Shown one piece after another: positions 40,705 through 49,927 of a DNA stretch of 64,000 nt. The number at the start of each line of letters is the position of its first letter. Position 1 is the stretch's first letter. The stretch spans positions 1,178,001-1,242,000 of the forward strand of contig OZ255627.1 of assembly GCA_965276765.1 (NCBI GenBank), given 5' to 3'. Origin of the DNA: G965276765 sp965276765 (GTDB taxonomy: Bacteria > Actinomycetota > Acidimicrobiia > Acidimicrobiales > Palsa-688). Below the pieces are notes generated by a model. That model was not told the origin of the DNA. It was given only the letters and a program-made list of their open reading frames with translations, and ran no database searches. Both the position numbers and the translations under genes were made by a program.

Positions 40705-41979
40705 ATGGATCTTCTCGAAGACGCAACGAGCAGGGCCGGCGACCTGGCCGACTTCCGTCACGGCCTGCACAGGGAACCCGAGATCGGGCTCAACCTGCCC
40801 AAGACGCAGCGGAAGGTGATGGACGCCCTGTCGGGCCTTCCCCTCGAGGTGACGGCCGGTGACCGGCTGAGCTCGGTGACGGCCGTGCTGCGCGGTGCCA
40901 GGCCGGGTCCGACCGTGCTGCTGCGCGGCGACATGGACGCCCTCCCGCTGCTCGAGGGGGTCGATGTGCCGTACCGCTCGAGTGTCGATGGGGCCATGCA
41001 CGCCTGCGGCCACGACCTGCACACGACCATGTTGATGGGCGCAGCCCAGCTCCTCTCCGCCCGGCGCGACCAGCTGGCCGGCAGCGTGGTGTTCATGTTC
41101 CAGCCGGGAGAGGAGGGCTTTGACGGCGCCGGCCAGATGCTCGGCGAAGGGGTCCTTGACGCCAGCGGCGAGCGACCGGTCGCCGCCTACGCTCTGCACG
41201 TCTTCTCCTCGACCTGGCCGTATGGGGCCTTCGCCACCAGGCCGGGTCCTTTGATGGCGGCGGCCGACGTCCTGAGCGTCACCGTGCGCGGGGCCGGTGG
41301 GCACGGGTCCGCTCCCCACAACGCGAAGGACCCGATCCCCGCCGCCTGCGAGATGGCCATCGGGCTGCAGACGTTCCTGACCCGCTCGATCGACCCGTTC
41401 GAGACGGCCGTGATCACCGTCGGGTCCCTTCACGCCGGCAGTCAGCACAACATCATCCCCGAGACGGCCGAGCTGGTCGCGACGGTCAGGACGTTTTCTC
41501 CCGCCGTCCAACAACGCATCGCCACCGGGGTGGTGCGCCTGTGTCGAGGGATCGGCGCCGCCCACGGCCTCGAGGTGGAGGCCAACTACGAGTACACGTA
41601 CCCGGTGACGGTCAACACCGCCGACGACGCCGCCTTCGCCGGCGCCACCGCCACCGACCTCTTCGGCTCCGAACGCTTCGTCGACATGGCCAGGCCGATC
41701 ACGGGCGCCGAGGACTTCTCCCGGGTGATCGACGCCGTGCCCGGCGCCATGGTGTTCCTCGGGGCCATGCCGCCGGGGGCGGACGGGTCGGACCGGCCCG
41801 ACAACCACTCGGCCTACGCCTCGTTCGACGACGGGGTCATCGCCGACGGCACGGCCATGTACGCCGAGCTGGCCACCCGTCGCCTGGCCGCCGCCACGCC
41901 GGGACCCGCCACGCCGGGACCCGCCACGCCGGGACCCGCCACGCCGGCACCTGCCACGCCGGCGCCGGGCACCGCCTGA
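40705..41979 (+). CDS. M20-family amidohydrolase (hippuricase-like)
   Basis: A 424-aa zinc or manganese hydrolase: FRHGLHREPEIGLNLPKTQR, LLRGDMDALPLLE, metal ligands C101 and H103 in HACGHDLHTTML, catalytic E136/E137 in QPGEEGFDGAG and the dimer-interface AGGHGSAPHNAKDP. Cleaves N-acyl amino acids or similar amides. The last 30 residues are TPGPA repeats from a 15-nt DNA repeat and sit outside the fold. The next gene starts within 3 nt, so they share a transcript. Confidence 0.9.
   Translation: MDLLEDATSRAGDLADFRHGLHREPEIGLNLPKTQRKVMDALSGLPLEVTAGDRLSSVTAVLRGARPGPTVLLRGDMDALPLLEGVDVPYRSSVDGAMHACGHDLHTTMLMGAAQLLSARRDQLAGSVVFMFQPGEEGFDGAGQMLGEGVLDASGERPVAAYALHVFSSTWPYGAFATRPGPLMAAADVLSVTVRGAGGHGSAPHNAKDPIPAACEMAIGLQTFLTRSIDPFETAVITVGSLHAGSQHNIIPETAELVATVRTFSPAVQQRIATGVVRLCRGIGAAHGLEVEANYEYTYPVTVNTADDAAFAGATATDLFGSERFVDMARPITGAEDFSRVIDAVPGAMVFLGAMPPGADGSDRPDNHSAYASFDDGVIADGTAMYAELATRRLAAATPGPATPGPATPGPATPAPATPAPGTA
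41893..41967. repeat. 15-nt tandem repeat x5 at the 3' end of the amidohydrolase gene
   Basis: GCCACGCCGGGACCC three times, then two diverged copies, encoding ATPGP/ATPAP immediately before the stop. Confidence 0.95.
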
Positions 41980-41981
41980 TC

Positions 41982-43214
41982 GTGTCATCCGACGCGCCGA
42001 CGAGGACGACAGAGGCCCGCGGCGTCCCCCGCCTGACCACGCCGGAGGAGGCGCTGACCGCGGCCGAGGTCTACGCCGCCGGCATCGCCCCGGGAGCGGC
42101 CGATCGCGACCGGGCCGGCGAGGTGCCCTACGCCGAGTTGGCCGCGCTCGACCGCACCGGGCTGCTCGGGATCACGATCCCCGCCGCCGATGGCGGCCCC
42201 GACCTCGACCCGACCGTCCTCGTCGACGTGACCCGCATCATCGCCGCCGCCGACCCGGCCATCGCCCAGGTGCCGCAGGCCCATTTTCTCTTCGTCGACG
42301 TGCTCCGCCTGTGGGCCGAACCCCGCACCCGCGAGCGGATCTTCGCCGACGTCCTCGCCGGCGCCCGCATGGCCAACGCCCTGGCCGAGCGGGGCAACAA
42401 GCACGCCCAGGACCTCAAGACCCGCCTGACCAAAAGCGAGCGTGGTCTTCGCCTCGACGGCCGCAAGTACTACTGCACCGGCGCCATCACGTCGCGGTGG
42501 ATACCGGTGAGCGCCATCGACGACGAGGGAAGCCTGATCGTCGCCGTCGTCGGGCGCCACGACGACGGGGTCCACATCGACACCGACTGGACGGCCATGG
42601 GCCAGCGGGCGACGGTGAGCGGGACCACGACCCTCGACGACGTGGCCGTCGACCCGGACCTCATCGTCGAGTACTGGCGGGTGTTCCAACGACCCCAGCT
42701 CATCGGGGCCAGGGCTCAGCTCGTCCACGCCGCCATCGAGGTCGGCATCGCCGAGGGGGCGCTCCGCGACGCCGGCGACTTCGTCAGGACGAGAGCTCGG
42801 CCGTTTTTCGAGGCGGTCAAGGGGGGCTGGACCGAGACGGCGGCCGAGAATCCCCACACGGTGTTGCGCTTTGGTCGCCTGGCCACGCAGCTCGAGGCGG
42901 CCAGGGCCCTGCTGCACGCCGCTGCGGTCACCCTGACCGAGCTCGGGATCGAGCCGGCCGATGCCGACGCCGCCGCCCGGGGTTCGCTCGCCGTGGCCAA
43001 GGCGAAGGCCTTCGCCAGCGAGACGGCCGTGCTCATCGCCAGCGACCTGTTCGCCCTGACGGGCACGAGCGGCACGGACCGGCGCTGGGACTTCGACCGC
43101 CACTGGCGCAACGCCCGCACCCACAGCGTGCACGACCCCGTCGACTGGAAGTACCACCACGTCGGCGCCTACGAGCTCAACGGGACCCTCCCGCCCAACC
43201 ACGGCCAGCTCTGA
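41982..43214 (+). CDS. Acyl-CoA dehydrogenase-fold flavin monooxygenase (SfnB/DszC-like)
   Basis: A 410-aa protein, GTG 41982, 3 nt after the amidohydrolase stop. It has the acyl-CoA dehydrogenase fold (LLGITIPAADGGPDLDPTVL, MGQRATVSGTTTLDDVAVDP) but ends RTHSVHDPVDWKYHHVGAYE then LNGTLPP, the typical C-terminus of the DszC/SfnB group that uses reduced flavin and O2 on sulfur compounds instead of oxidising acyl-CoA. Suggests use of organosulfur compounds; a flavin reductase is not in the window. Confidence 0.88.
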   Translation: MSSDAPTRTTEARGVPRLTTPEEALTAAEVYAAGIAPGAADRDRAGEVPYAELAALDRTGLLGITIPAADGGPDLDPTVLVDVTRIIAAADPAIAQVPQAHFLFVDVLRLWAEPRTRERIFADVLAGARMANALAERGNKHAQDLKTRLTKSERGLRLDGRKYYCTGAITSRWIPVSAIDDEGSLIVAVVGRHDDGVHIDTDWTAMGQRATVSGTTTLDDVAVDPDLIVEYWRVFQRPQLIGARAQLVHAAIEVGIAEGALRDAGDFVRTRARPFFEAVKGGWTETAAENPHTVLRFGRLATQLEAARALLHAAAVTLTELGIEPADADAAARGSLAVAKAKAFASETAVLIASDLFALTGTSGTDRRWDFDRHWRNARTHSVHDPVDWKYHHVGAYELNGTLPPNHGQL

Positions 43215-43229
43215 GCCACGCCAAGCGAA

Positions 43230-43248
43230 TGGTTCACTAATCGAACTA
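43230..43248. promoter_or_regulatory. Putative MarR operator upstream of marR-ABC operon
   Basis: TGGTTCAC (43230-43237) and TCGAACTA (43241-43248) form an imperfect inverted repeat (GTTC...GAAC core) 19 nt before the marR start, in the usual autorepression position. Confidence 0.55.
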
Positions 43249-43267
43249 TCTCCTCTAAGGTACCCGC

Positions 43268-43792
43268 ATGACCGCCGCCAAGGAAAGGACCGCCGCCCTC
43301 GAGGCGGTGCGCTCCCTGGCCCGGGCCTCTTCTGTGCTCGAACGGGCATCGAGCGAGCTGAGCCTGTCCCACTACCGGGTGCTCTCTTCGATCGACGCCG
43401 GCGACGCACGGGCCTCGCGCATCGCGGCCAAGCTCGCCATCGGTAAGCCGGCGGTCAGCGCCGCGGTCGAGGTGCTGCGCCAGCGGGGCCTGCTCACGAC
43501 CGAGGGCGTCGCCGGCGACCAGCGCGCCGTGTCGCTGCGCCTCACGTCCGAGGGCGAGACGCTCCTGGCCCGGGTGGAGACCCAGATGATCGCCAGGATC
43601 GACGACCTGGCCGCCAGGACTCCCGACGCCCCCCGCCTCGTCGAGTCGCTCGGCTGGCTCGGCGCCGCCATCGACGCGCGCAGGGCCGAGCGCCGCGCCG
43701 CCACGCCTGTCAGCCCCACCACCCCCACCGGCCCAGCCACCCCCACCGGCCCAGCCAACCCGGCCGGCGCCCGGGGGAGGGACAAGCCGTGA
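43268..43792 (+). CDS. MarR-family regulator of an ABC exporter
   Basis: A 174-aa winged-helix protein: SLSHYRVLSSIDAGDARASR, recognition IGKPAVSAAVEVLRQRGLLT and wing VAGDQRAVSLRLTSEG. The C-terminus has a TPTGPA low-complexity tail from an 18-nt repeat. Its stop overlaps the exporter GTG by 4 nt, so it almost certainly regulates that gene. Confidence 0.9.
   Translation: MTAAKERTAALEAVRSLARASSVLERASSELSLSHYRVLSSIDAGDARASRIAAKLAIGKPAVSAAVEVLRQRGLLTTEGVAGDQRAVSLRLTSEGETLLARVETQMIARIDDLAARTPDAPRLVESLGWLGAAIDARRAERRAATPVSPTTPTGPATPTGPANPAGARGRDKP
43721..43756. repeat. 18-nt tandem repeat x2 near the marR 3' end
   Basis: ACCCCCACCGGCCCAGCC occurs twice in frame (TPTGPA) 36 nt before the stop. 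Confidence 0.9.
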
Positions 43793-46700
43793 GGACCAAC
43801 CCCGGCGAACCCGCACGCGAGGCCGCCTCGGGCGACGGCGCCCCGGGGTGGGTCCGACGCCTGTGGGGCTACATGATGCTCCACCGCAGGGACGTGATGC
43901 TCTCGCTCGGCGCGGCCGTGGCCGGAGGGATCTGCCAGACCGTCGTGCCGCTCATCGAGCGCCAGATCGTCGACAACGTCATCCTCCGCCACGTCTCCGC
44001 CCTGTGGCCGTGGCTGGTCGCCCTCGTGGCCCTGGCCGGCGCCACGTTCGGCTTCTCCTACCTCCGCCGCTACCGGGGCGGCAAGGTGGCGCTCCAGGTG
44101 CAATACGACGTGCGCAACGGCATGCACGACCACCTCCAAGCCATGGACGCCGGCAACCTCGACCAGATGCCGACCGGCCAGCTCGTGGGCCGGGCCAACT
44201 CCGACTCGACCCTCGTGCAGGGGCTCCTCAACTTCTTCCCCATCATGAGCAGCAACGTCATGCTGCTGCTCCTTTCGATAGCGGTGATGCTCTATCTGTC
44301 GCCGCTGCTCGCCATCGTGAGCCTCGTCGTCGCTCCCTCTCTCCTGATCATCTCGTACCGCATGCGGTGGAAGGTTTTCCCCGCCACGTGGGACGGCCAG
44401 CAGAGGGAAGGCGACGTCGTCGGCATCGTCGACGAGGACATCAACGGGGTCAGGGTCGTCAAGGCCTTCGGCCAGGAACGGCGCGAGCTCCAGCGCGTCG
44501 CCGACGCCTCCGTCGCCCTCTACGGGTCGCAGATGCGCGCCGTGCGCCTCGAGGCTCGCTACCAGCCCGTACTGCAGGCCGTCCCCGCCATCGGGCAGGT
44601 CGCCGTCCTCGCCCTCGGCGGCTGGATGGCGCTGCGCCACGAGATCACCCTCGGGACCTTCCTCGCCTTCTCGACCTACATCACCCAGCTGGTGGCGCCC
44701 GCCCAGCGCCTGGCGGGGGTGCTCACCGTCGGCCAGCAGGCCAGGGCCGGCGTGGAGCGCATCTTCCAGCTGATCGACCTGCGCCCCGCCATCACCGACG
44801 CCCCCGACGCCGTCGAGGCCCCCGCGCTGCGCGGCGACGTCGCCTTCTCCGACATCCACTTCGCCTACGGGGACGGCCCGCCGGTGCTGCGCGGTTTCGA
44901 CCTCCGGGTGGCCGCCGGCGAACGGGTGGCCATCGTGGGCCCGAGCGGCTCCGGCAAGTCGACCGTCGCCCTGCTGCTTTCCCGCTTCTACGACCCCGAC
45001 AGCGGCGCCGTCCTCGTCGACGGTCACGACGTGCGCGACGTCACCCGCCATTCGCTGCGCCGGCAGGTCGGCGTCGTCTTCGAGGAGAGTTTCCTCTTCT
45101 CCGACTCGGTGCGGGCCAACATCGCCTACGGTCGTCCCGACGCCGGCGTCCCGGCGATCGAGGCGGCGGCGATGGCGGCCGGCGCCCACGACTTCATCGG
45201 CCGGCTCCCCCGCGGCTATGACACGGTCGTCGGCGAGCGGGGCCTGACGCTCTCGGGCGGCCAACGCCAGCGGGTCGCCCTGGCCCGCGCCCTGCTCTAC
45301 GACCCCAGGATCCTCGTGCTCGACGACGCCACGAGCGCCGTGGACGCCACGACCGAGGAGGCGATCCACGACGCCCTGCGCGAGGTGATGGCGGAACGCA
45401 CCACCATCCTCGTCGCCCACCGGCGCTCCACCCTGCACCTGGCCGACCGGATCGTCGTGCTCGACGACGGCCGGGTCGCCGACCAGGGCAGCCACGACGA
45501 GCTCATGGAACGCAGCCCGCTGTACCGGACCCTGCTCACCGGGATCGAGGACGAGGCCGCCGCCGCGGGGGAGATCGAGGCGCTGGCGACGACGGCGTCG
45601 GCGTGGTCGAGACAAGGACAGGGGGAAAGTGCCGGCCGGGTCGCGACCCGATCCATCGGTGCCCTCAGCATCGGTCCGGGGCTCGGGGGAGGCGGTGGCG
45701 GCAACTGGAGGGCCAACCTCGCACCGACCCCCGAGATCCTCGAGCGCGTCGCCGCCCTGCCTGCGGTCAAGGACTTCCCGACGGTCGACGTCGACGCCGA
45801 GTCGAGCCTCGACCGCAGCTTCGGGCTCAGCCGGCTGCTCGGCCAGTTCCGACGGCCCCTTCTCCTCGGTCTCCTCCTCGTCGTGCTCGACTCCCTCGCC
45901 GCCCTGGCCGGGCCCGTTCTGATCAAGACCGGCGTCGACGGCGGGGTCTCGGCCGGTTCTGTGGGGGTGCTGTTCGCGGCGTCGGCGGTGTTCCTCGTGA
46001 TCACGCTGGCCGACATGGTCGACGAGATCGGCGAGACGTTCGTGACCGGAAGGGCGGCCCAGCGCATCATGCTCTCGCTCAGGGTCAGGGTTTGGGCCCA
46101 GCTGCAACGCCTCTCCCTCGACTACTACGAGAGCGAGATGGCCGGGCGGATCATGACCCGGATGACCACCGACGTCGACCAGTTCGAAACCCTCATCGAG
46201 AACGGGCTGCTCTCCGCCCTCGTGTCGATCGTCACCTTCGCCGGCGTCGGCGTCGCCCTGGTGGCGATCAACGTCGAGCTCGGGCTTTGCACCCTCGCCG
46301 TCGTCGTGCCGCTCGCCTTCGCCACCGTGGCCTTCAGGCGACGCGCCGCGCACCTCTACGACGTGGCCCGCGAGCGGATCGCCATCGTCAACGCCGACTT
46401 CCAGGAGAGCCTCTCGGGGGTCAGGGAGTCCCAGGCCTTCGTGCACGAGTCCGAGACCATCGGGCGCTTCCATCGCCTCGGGCGCGAGTACCTCGACTCC
46501 CGGATCTCGGCCCAGCGGCTGGTGGCGACCTACTTCCCTTTCGTGCAGTTCCTCGCCGGCGGGGCCGACGCCATCGTGCTCGGCGTCGGCGCCGGCCTGA
46601 TCGCTTCCGGCCACCTGACGTCGGGGGCGCTGATCGCCTTCATCCTGTACATCGACCTGTTCTTCTCGCCCATCCAGCAGCTCTCGCAGGTCTTCGACGC

Positions 46701-47754
46701 CTGGCAGCAGACCCGGGTCTCGGTCGGTCGCATCTCCGACCTGATGCAGATCGAGACCCTCACGCCGCCGCCGGCCACGCCGGCCACGATCGGCCGGCTG
46801 CGCGGCGATGTGACCTTCGACGACGTGCGCTTCTCCTACCCGGTGGCCGAGGCGCGCGCCGGGGCGAGCGGGAGGGCCACCTCGGGGCCGGCGCCGGCGC
46901 CGGACGGACGCGGCCTGCCGGCGTCGGGGTCGCCGCCGGCGCCGGGCGGACGCGGCACGCCGGCCAAGGTCGTGTCGGCACGGGGCAGGCCGGCGCGGCG
47001 CGGGCCCGCCGACGTCCGCCTTCTCCAGTCATCCGACTCGATGCCGGCACCCCCGGCCGAGGCCCTGCGAGGGATCGACCTGCACATCGATGCCGGCGAG
47101 ACGGTCGCCCTCGTGGGCGAGACCGGCGCCGGCAAGTCCACCGTGATCAAGCTGCTGGCCCGGTTCTACGATCCCGACCGCGGGGGCGTCCTCGTCGACG
47201 GCCACGACCTCAGGTCGCTCGACCTCCCGGAATACCGCCGCCAGCTGGGCTACGTGCCACAGGAGGCGTTTCTCTTCACCGGGACGGTCAGGGACAACAT
47301 CGCCTACGGACGCCCGGAGGCGACCGACGCCGAGGTGGAGGCGGCGGCCAGAGCCGTCGGCGCCCACGACTTCGTCGCCCGGCTACCCGGCGGGTACCTT
47401 CACGAGCTGGCCGAGCGGGGCCGGTCGCTCTCCGCCGGCCAGCGCCAGCTCATCGCCCTGGCCAGGGCCGAGCTCGTCGATCCCGTCCTGCTCCTGCTCG
47501 ACGAGGCGACGTCCAACCTCGACCTGGCCACCGAGGGGCGCGTCGCCGCGGCCATGCAGCGCCTCTCGCACGGCCGCACGACCATCGTGATCGCCCACCG
47601 CTTGCAGACGGCTCGCTCGGCCGACCGGATCGTCGTCGTCGCCGATGGACGGGTTGCCGAGGTCGGCACCCACGACCAGCTCGTCGCCCTGGGGGGGCGG
47701 TATGCGTCGATGTGGGAGGCGTTCGAGCTGGTCGGAGGGCGCAGGGCGGGCTGA
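43789..47754 (+). CDS. Four-domain ABC multidrug exporter with asymmetric ATP sites
   Basis: A 1321-aa TMD-NBD-TMD-NBD protein. NBD1: Walker A GPSGSGKS at about 384-391, signature LSGGQRQR at about 488, but Walker B is ILVLDDATS, with Asp replacing the catalytic Glu. NBD2: Walker A GETGAGKS at about 1110-1117, canonical LLLDEATS, but signature LSAGQRQL. This is the split seen in heterodimeric exporters such as BmrCD and TM287/288: one degenerate and one active site, here joined in one chain. About 70 Pro/Gly/Arg-rich residues (about 1020-1089) are inserted just after the FSYP A-loop of NBD2, encoded by GC-rich imperfect repeats. Start GTG 43789 is coupled to marR. Confidence 0.93.
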   Translation: MRTNPGEPAREAASGDGAPGWVRRLWGYMMLHRRDVMLSLGAAVAGGICQTVVPLIERQIVDNVILRHVSALWPWLVALVALAGATFGFSYLRRYRGGKVALQVQYDVRNGMHDHLQAMDAGNLDQMPTGQLVGRANSDSTLVQGLLNFFPIMSSNVMLLLLSIAVMLYLSPLLAIVSLVVAPSLLIISYRMRWKVFPATWDGQQREGDVVGIVDEDINGVRVVKAFGQERRELQRVADASVALYGSQMRAVRLEARYQPVLQAVPAIGQVAVLALGGWMALRHEITLGTFLAFSTYITQLVAPAQRLAGVLTVGQQARAGVERIFQLIDLRPAITDAPDAVEAPALRGDVAFSDIHFAYGDGPPVLRGFDLRVAAGERVAIVGPSGSGKSTVALLLSRFYDPDSGAVLVDGHDVRDVTRHSLRRQVGVVFEESFLFSDSVRANIAYGRPDAGVPAIEAAAMAAGAHDFIGRLPRGYDTVVGERGLTLSGGQRQRVALARALLYDPRILVLDDATSAVDATTEEAIHDALREVMAERTTILVAHRRSTLHLADRIVVLDDGRVADQGSHDELMERSPLYRTLLTGIEDEAAAAGEIEALATTASAWSRQGQGESAGRVATRSIGALSIGPGLGGGGGGNWRANLAPTPEILERVAALPAVKDFPTVDVDAESSLDRSFGLSRLLGQFRRPLLLGLLLVVLDSLAALAGPVLIKTGVDGGVSAGSVGVLFAASAVFLVITLADMVDEIGETFVTGRAAQRIMLSLRVRVWAQLQRLSLDYYESEMAGRIMTRMTTDVDQFETLIENGLLSALVSIVTFAGVGVALVAINVELGLCTLAVVVPLAFATVAFRRRAAHLYDVARERIAIVNADFQESLSGVRESQAFVHESETIGRFHRLGREYLDSRISAQRLVATYFPFVQFLAGGADAIVLGVGAGLIASGHLTSGALIAFILYIDLFFSPIQQLSQVFDAWQQTRVSVGRISDLMQIETLTPPPATPATIGRLRGDVTFDDVRFSYPVAEARAGASGRATSGPAPAPDGRGLPASGSPPAPGGRGTPAKVVSARGRPARRGPADVRLLQSSDSMPAPPAEALRGIDLHIDAGETVALVGETGAGKSTVIKLLARFYDPDRGGVLVDGHDLRSLDLPEYRRQLGYVPQEAFLFTGTVRDNIAYGRPEATDAEVEAAARAVGAHDFVARLPGGYLHELAERGRSLSAGQRQLIALARAELVDPVLLLLDEATSNLDLATEGRVAAAMQRLSHGRTTIVIAHRLQTARSADRIVVVADGRVAEVGTHDQLVALGGRYASMWEAFELVGGRRAG

Positions 47755-47756
47755 GG

Positions 47757-48320
47757 TCAGCCCTCGATGATGACCGAGCTCACATACCACTTGGCGCCCT
47801 TCGGCCTGACGTTGACCTCGTAGAGCGCCCCCGACCCGCCTCCGTAGGGGCCATAGGAGCACACCACGGGGAGGAACTGGTCCGAGCAGCCCCGGTCGAT
47901 CACGTTCTGGCCCTTGTAGGCGTGAGCGAACAGGCTCGTCACGGCCCGCTTCGTGGCCACGCGCTGCGCCTGGCCCCTGGCTCCCGACTTCCAGCCGTCG
48001 ATGAAGTCGGCCGCGGCTGCATCGGCCGACGGCTGCGGATCCGCCGGCAGGGTCGTCGTGGTCGCCGGCGTGGTGGTCGCAGGCGTGGTCGCCGGGGTGG
48101 TCGTGGCCGGGGTGGTCGTGGCCGGCGTGGTGGTCGCCGGGGTGGTGGTTGCCGGCGCCGGCGCCGGGGTGGTGGCGGACGGGGCCGGCGCCTTGGGCGC
48201 GGTCGAGGCCGCCGACGTCGGACCCGACGAAGGGTGGGACCCCCCGGTCGAACCGCACCCCGCGCCCGCCAACGTCAGGGCCACGGCGGCGACGATGACC
48301 GATCGGCGGGGGAAGCGCAC
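47757..48320 (-). CDS. Lipoprotein with Thr-Pro repeat linker
   Basis: A 187-aa protein, GTG 48320. Signal peptide with basic start and lipobox LAGAGC, then a long ATTTP-repeat linker (residues about 45-95) that would span the cell wall, then a folded domain with DFIDGWKSGARGQAQRVATK, RGCSDQFLPVVCSYGPYGGG and YEVNVRPKGAKWYVSSVIIE. The domain resembles small secreted mycobacterial/actinobacterial proteins with an NTF2-like fold, but I cannot name it. It converges with the ABC exporter. Confidence 0.82.
   Translation of the reverse strand: MRFPRRSVIVAAVALTLAGAGCGSTGGSHPSSGPTSAASTAPKAPAPSATTPAPAPATTTPATTTPATTTPATTTPATTPATTTPATTTTLPADPQPSADAAAADFIDGWKSGARGQAQRVATKRAVTSLFAHAYKGQNVIDRGCSDQFLPVVCSYGPYGGGSGALYEVNVRPKGAKWYVSSVIIEG
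48055..48160. repeat. 15-nt repeat array encoding ATTTP units
   Basis: Variants of GGCGTGGTGGTCGCC on the plus strand, about seven in a row, give the Thr-Pro linker of the lipoprotein. Confidence 0.85.
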
Positions 48321-48362
48321 GGGACAATTGTGGCAAACCCGGCATCGCCCCGGGCATCCCAG

Positions 48363-48441
48363 CGAACCTGTCGCGATTTTGCACCGCACGGTGTACACAA
48401 ATCGCGACAGGTTCGGGCCGACGCGTACACGGATCGCGACA
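48363..48441. promoter_or_regulatory. Triple TCGCGACA element with 17-bp perfect inverted repeat
   Basis: CGAACCTGTCGCGATTT (48363-48379) and AAATCGCGACAGGTTCG (48399-48415) are perfect inverted repeats; the spacer holds a CACCG/CGGTG hairpin. A third copy of the core (TACACGGATCGCGACA) lies at 48426-48441, a direct repeat 32 nt from the second (TACACAAATCGCGACA). It is upstream of the lipoprotein gene (start 48320) and downstream of the PLP decarboxylase. Probably an operator cluster; regulator unknown. Confidence 0.7.
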
Positions 48442-48487
48442 AGAACCCTGGGGCGGCGGGACCCGTCACCGCGGAACCCCTCGCCGC

Positions 48488-49858
48488 TCAGCGGGGCCGG
48501 GCCGTTTCGACGAAGCCGGCGGCGAGGGCGTGCAGTCTCGGGACCTCGGCCTCGTGCTCGGGCTTCATCAGGACGCTTCGGAGGATCCGGCCGGAGCCGA
48601 CATCCGCATCGAAGACGTGGCCCCGCCCGGCCAGGGCGGCGGCGGAGACGACATAGGTGGCAAGGTAGACGGCCTCTTCGGGCCGGGCCGCCATGCCGGC
48701 GTCGAGGACGCGACCCGAGATGCGGTCGATCTCGGAGAGGCGATCCGAGGTCGGGAACCACGTGACGATGTCGAGCTGCGGCGCCTGGTACAGCGTCATC
48801 GAGGTCGAGGCGTCGATGAGCTCGGACCAGTGCCTGGCCGCCCGCCGGCAGGGGCGGAGGGCGGCGCCGAGTCCATCGGCGGTGAGGGGCAGGACCTGCA
48901 GGGTGAGCCAAAGCCCGGCCGCCGCAGCCCCGGCACGCGAGCACTCGAGGGAGATCTCGCCCAGGTGGGGCTCGTCGGACGTGAAGTAGGTGTAGGGCGA
49001 GTCGTGGTCGTAGAAGCGACCGACCGAAGGGTCCTTGAACAGGACGGCCCCGCAGCCGTAGGGCTGCAGGCCGTGCTTGTGCGGGTCGACAACCACGGAA
49101 TCGCATTCGGCGATGGCGATGAACGGCGCCGACTCCACGCCGTCATCGGTGTCGTCGGCGATCAACCGGAAGAACCCTCCGTAGGCGGCGTCCACGTGGG
49201 CCCTGACCCCGTGACGCCGGCAGACGGCGAGGGCCAGATGGACGGGATCGACGGCGCCGAGGCCGGTCGTCCCCGCCGTCAGCACCACGGTGCCCACGTC
49301 GCCGCCCTCGAGCACGGCGGCGAGGGCGTCGAGATCCATGCGGCCGGTCGAGTCCGTCGCCACGGGAAAGCCCCGCACCCCGAGGAGGTGACACATCCGC
49401 CCGTGGGTGTAGTGGGCGTCCTCGCTGTAGGCGATGCCCCTTCCCGGGTGCGTCTCCCGGCTGACGAAGAGCGCCTCGAGGTTGGCGATCGTGCCGCTCG
49501 TCGTCAGATGTCCGAGCCCGCCGACCAACCCGAACATCGTCGCCAGCCGATCGACGACCTCGCGTTCCATGCGAGCCGTCGCCGGGCCACCGTCGAGGGC
49601 ATGGTTGTTGGGGTTGACGAGCATGGCGGCCACATAGCCGGCGATCGCCGCCGGATGCGGCGGCTTGAGCATCTGGCCGGCGTAGCGCGGGTGAAAGAAC
49701 GGATAGTTGTCGCGCAGACGGCCCACCAGCTCGGAGAAGGCCGCATCGAAGGCCTCGTCCGCCACGGCCAGCGACTCGTGGGCATCGAAAGGACCGAACT
49801 CGTCCTGCCAGCGCGAAATCTCACGGACGGCTCTGCCCAAGTACCGATCGAGCTCCAT
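48488..49858 (-). CDS. PLP-dependent group II amino-acid decarboxylase-like protein
   Basis: A 456-aa PLP enzyme, ATG 49858. LGHLTTSGTIANLEALFVSR, AYSEDAHYTHGRMCHLLGV, VVLTAGTTGLGAVDPVHLAL, AHVDAAYGGFFRLI and the PLP lysine in VVVDPHKHGLQPYGCGAVLF place it in the aromatic-amino-acid/glutamate decarboxylase superfamily. The substrate (Tyr, Trp, Glu, Asp or other) is not clear. Divergent from PIN-PhoH. Confidence 0.9.
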   Translation of the reverse strand: MELDRYLGRAVREISRWQDEFGPFDAHESLAVADEAFDAAFSELVGRLRDNYPFFHPRYAGQMLKPPHPAAIAGYVAAMLVNPNNHALDGGPATARMEREVVDRLATMFGLVGGLGHLTTSGTIANLEALFVSRETHPGRGIAYSEDAHYTHGRMCHLLGVRGFPVATDSTGRMDLDALAAVLEGGDVGTVVLTAGTTGLGAVDPVHLALAVCRRHGVRAHVDAAYGGFFRLIADDTDDGVESAPFIAIAECDSVVVDPHKHGLQPYGCGAVLFKDPSVGRFYDHDSPYTYFTSDEPHLGEISLECSRAGAAAAGLWLTLQVLPLTADGLGAALRPCRRAARHWSELIDASTSMTLYQAPQLDIVTWFPTSDRLSEIDRISGRVLDAGMAARPEEAVYLATYVVSAAALAGRGHVFDADVGSGRILRSVLMKPEHEAEVPRLHALAAGFVETARPR

Positions 49859-49927
49859 GGTTGACGGTACTCCGAGCGCGACGGACCCCCGATGTGGCGT
49901 GGCGGTGAACACCCCGGCTCCGCCGGC

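Noticed and set aside
43372..46614. A 1080-codon open frame on the minus strand, antisense to the MarR and ABC exporter genes
   Set aside because: The plus-strand ABC exporter has full conserved motifs; the antisense frame is open only because of high GC and reads as Glu/Gly/Arg-rich non-conserved sequence.
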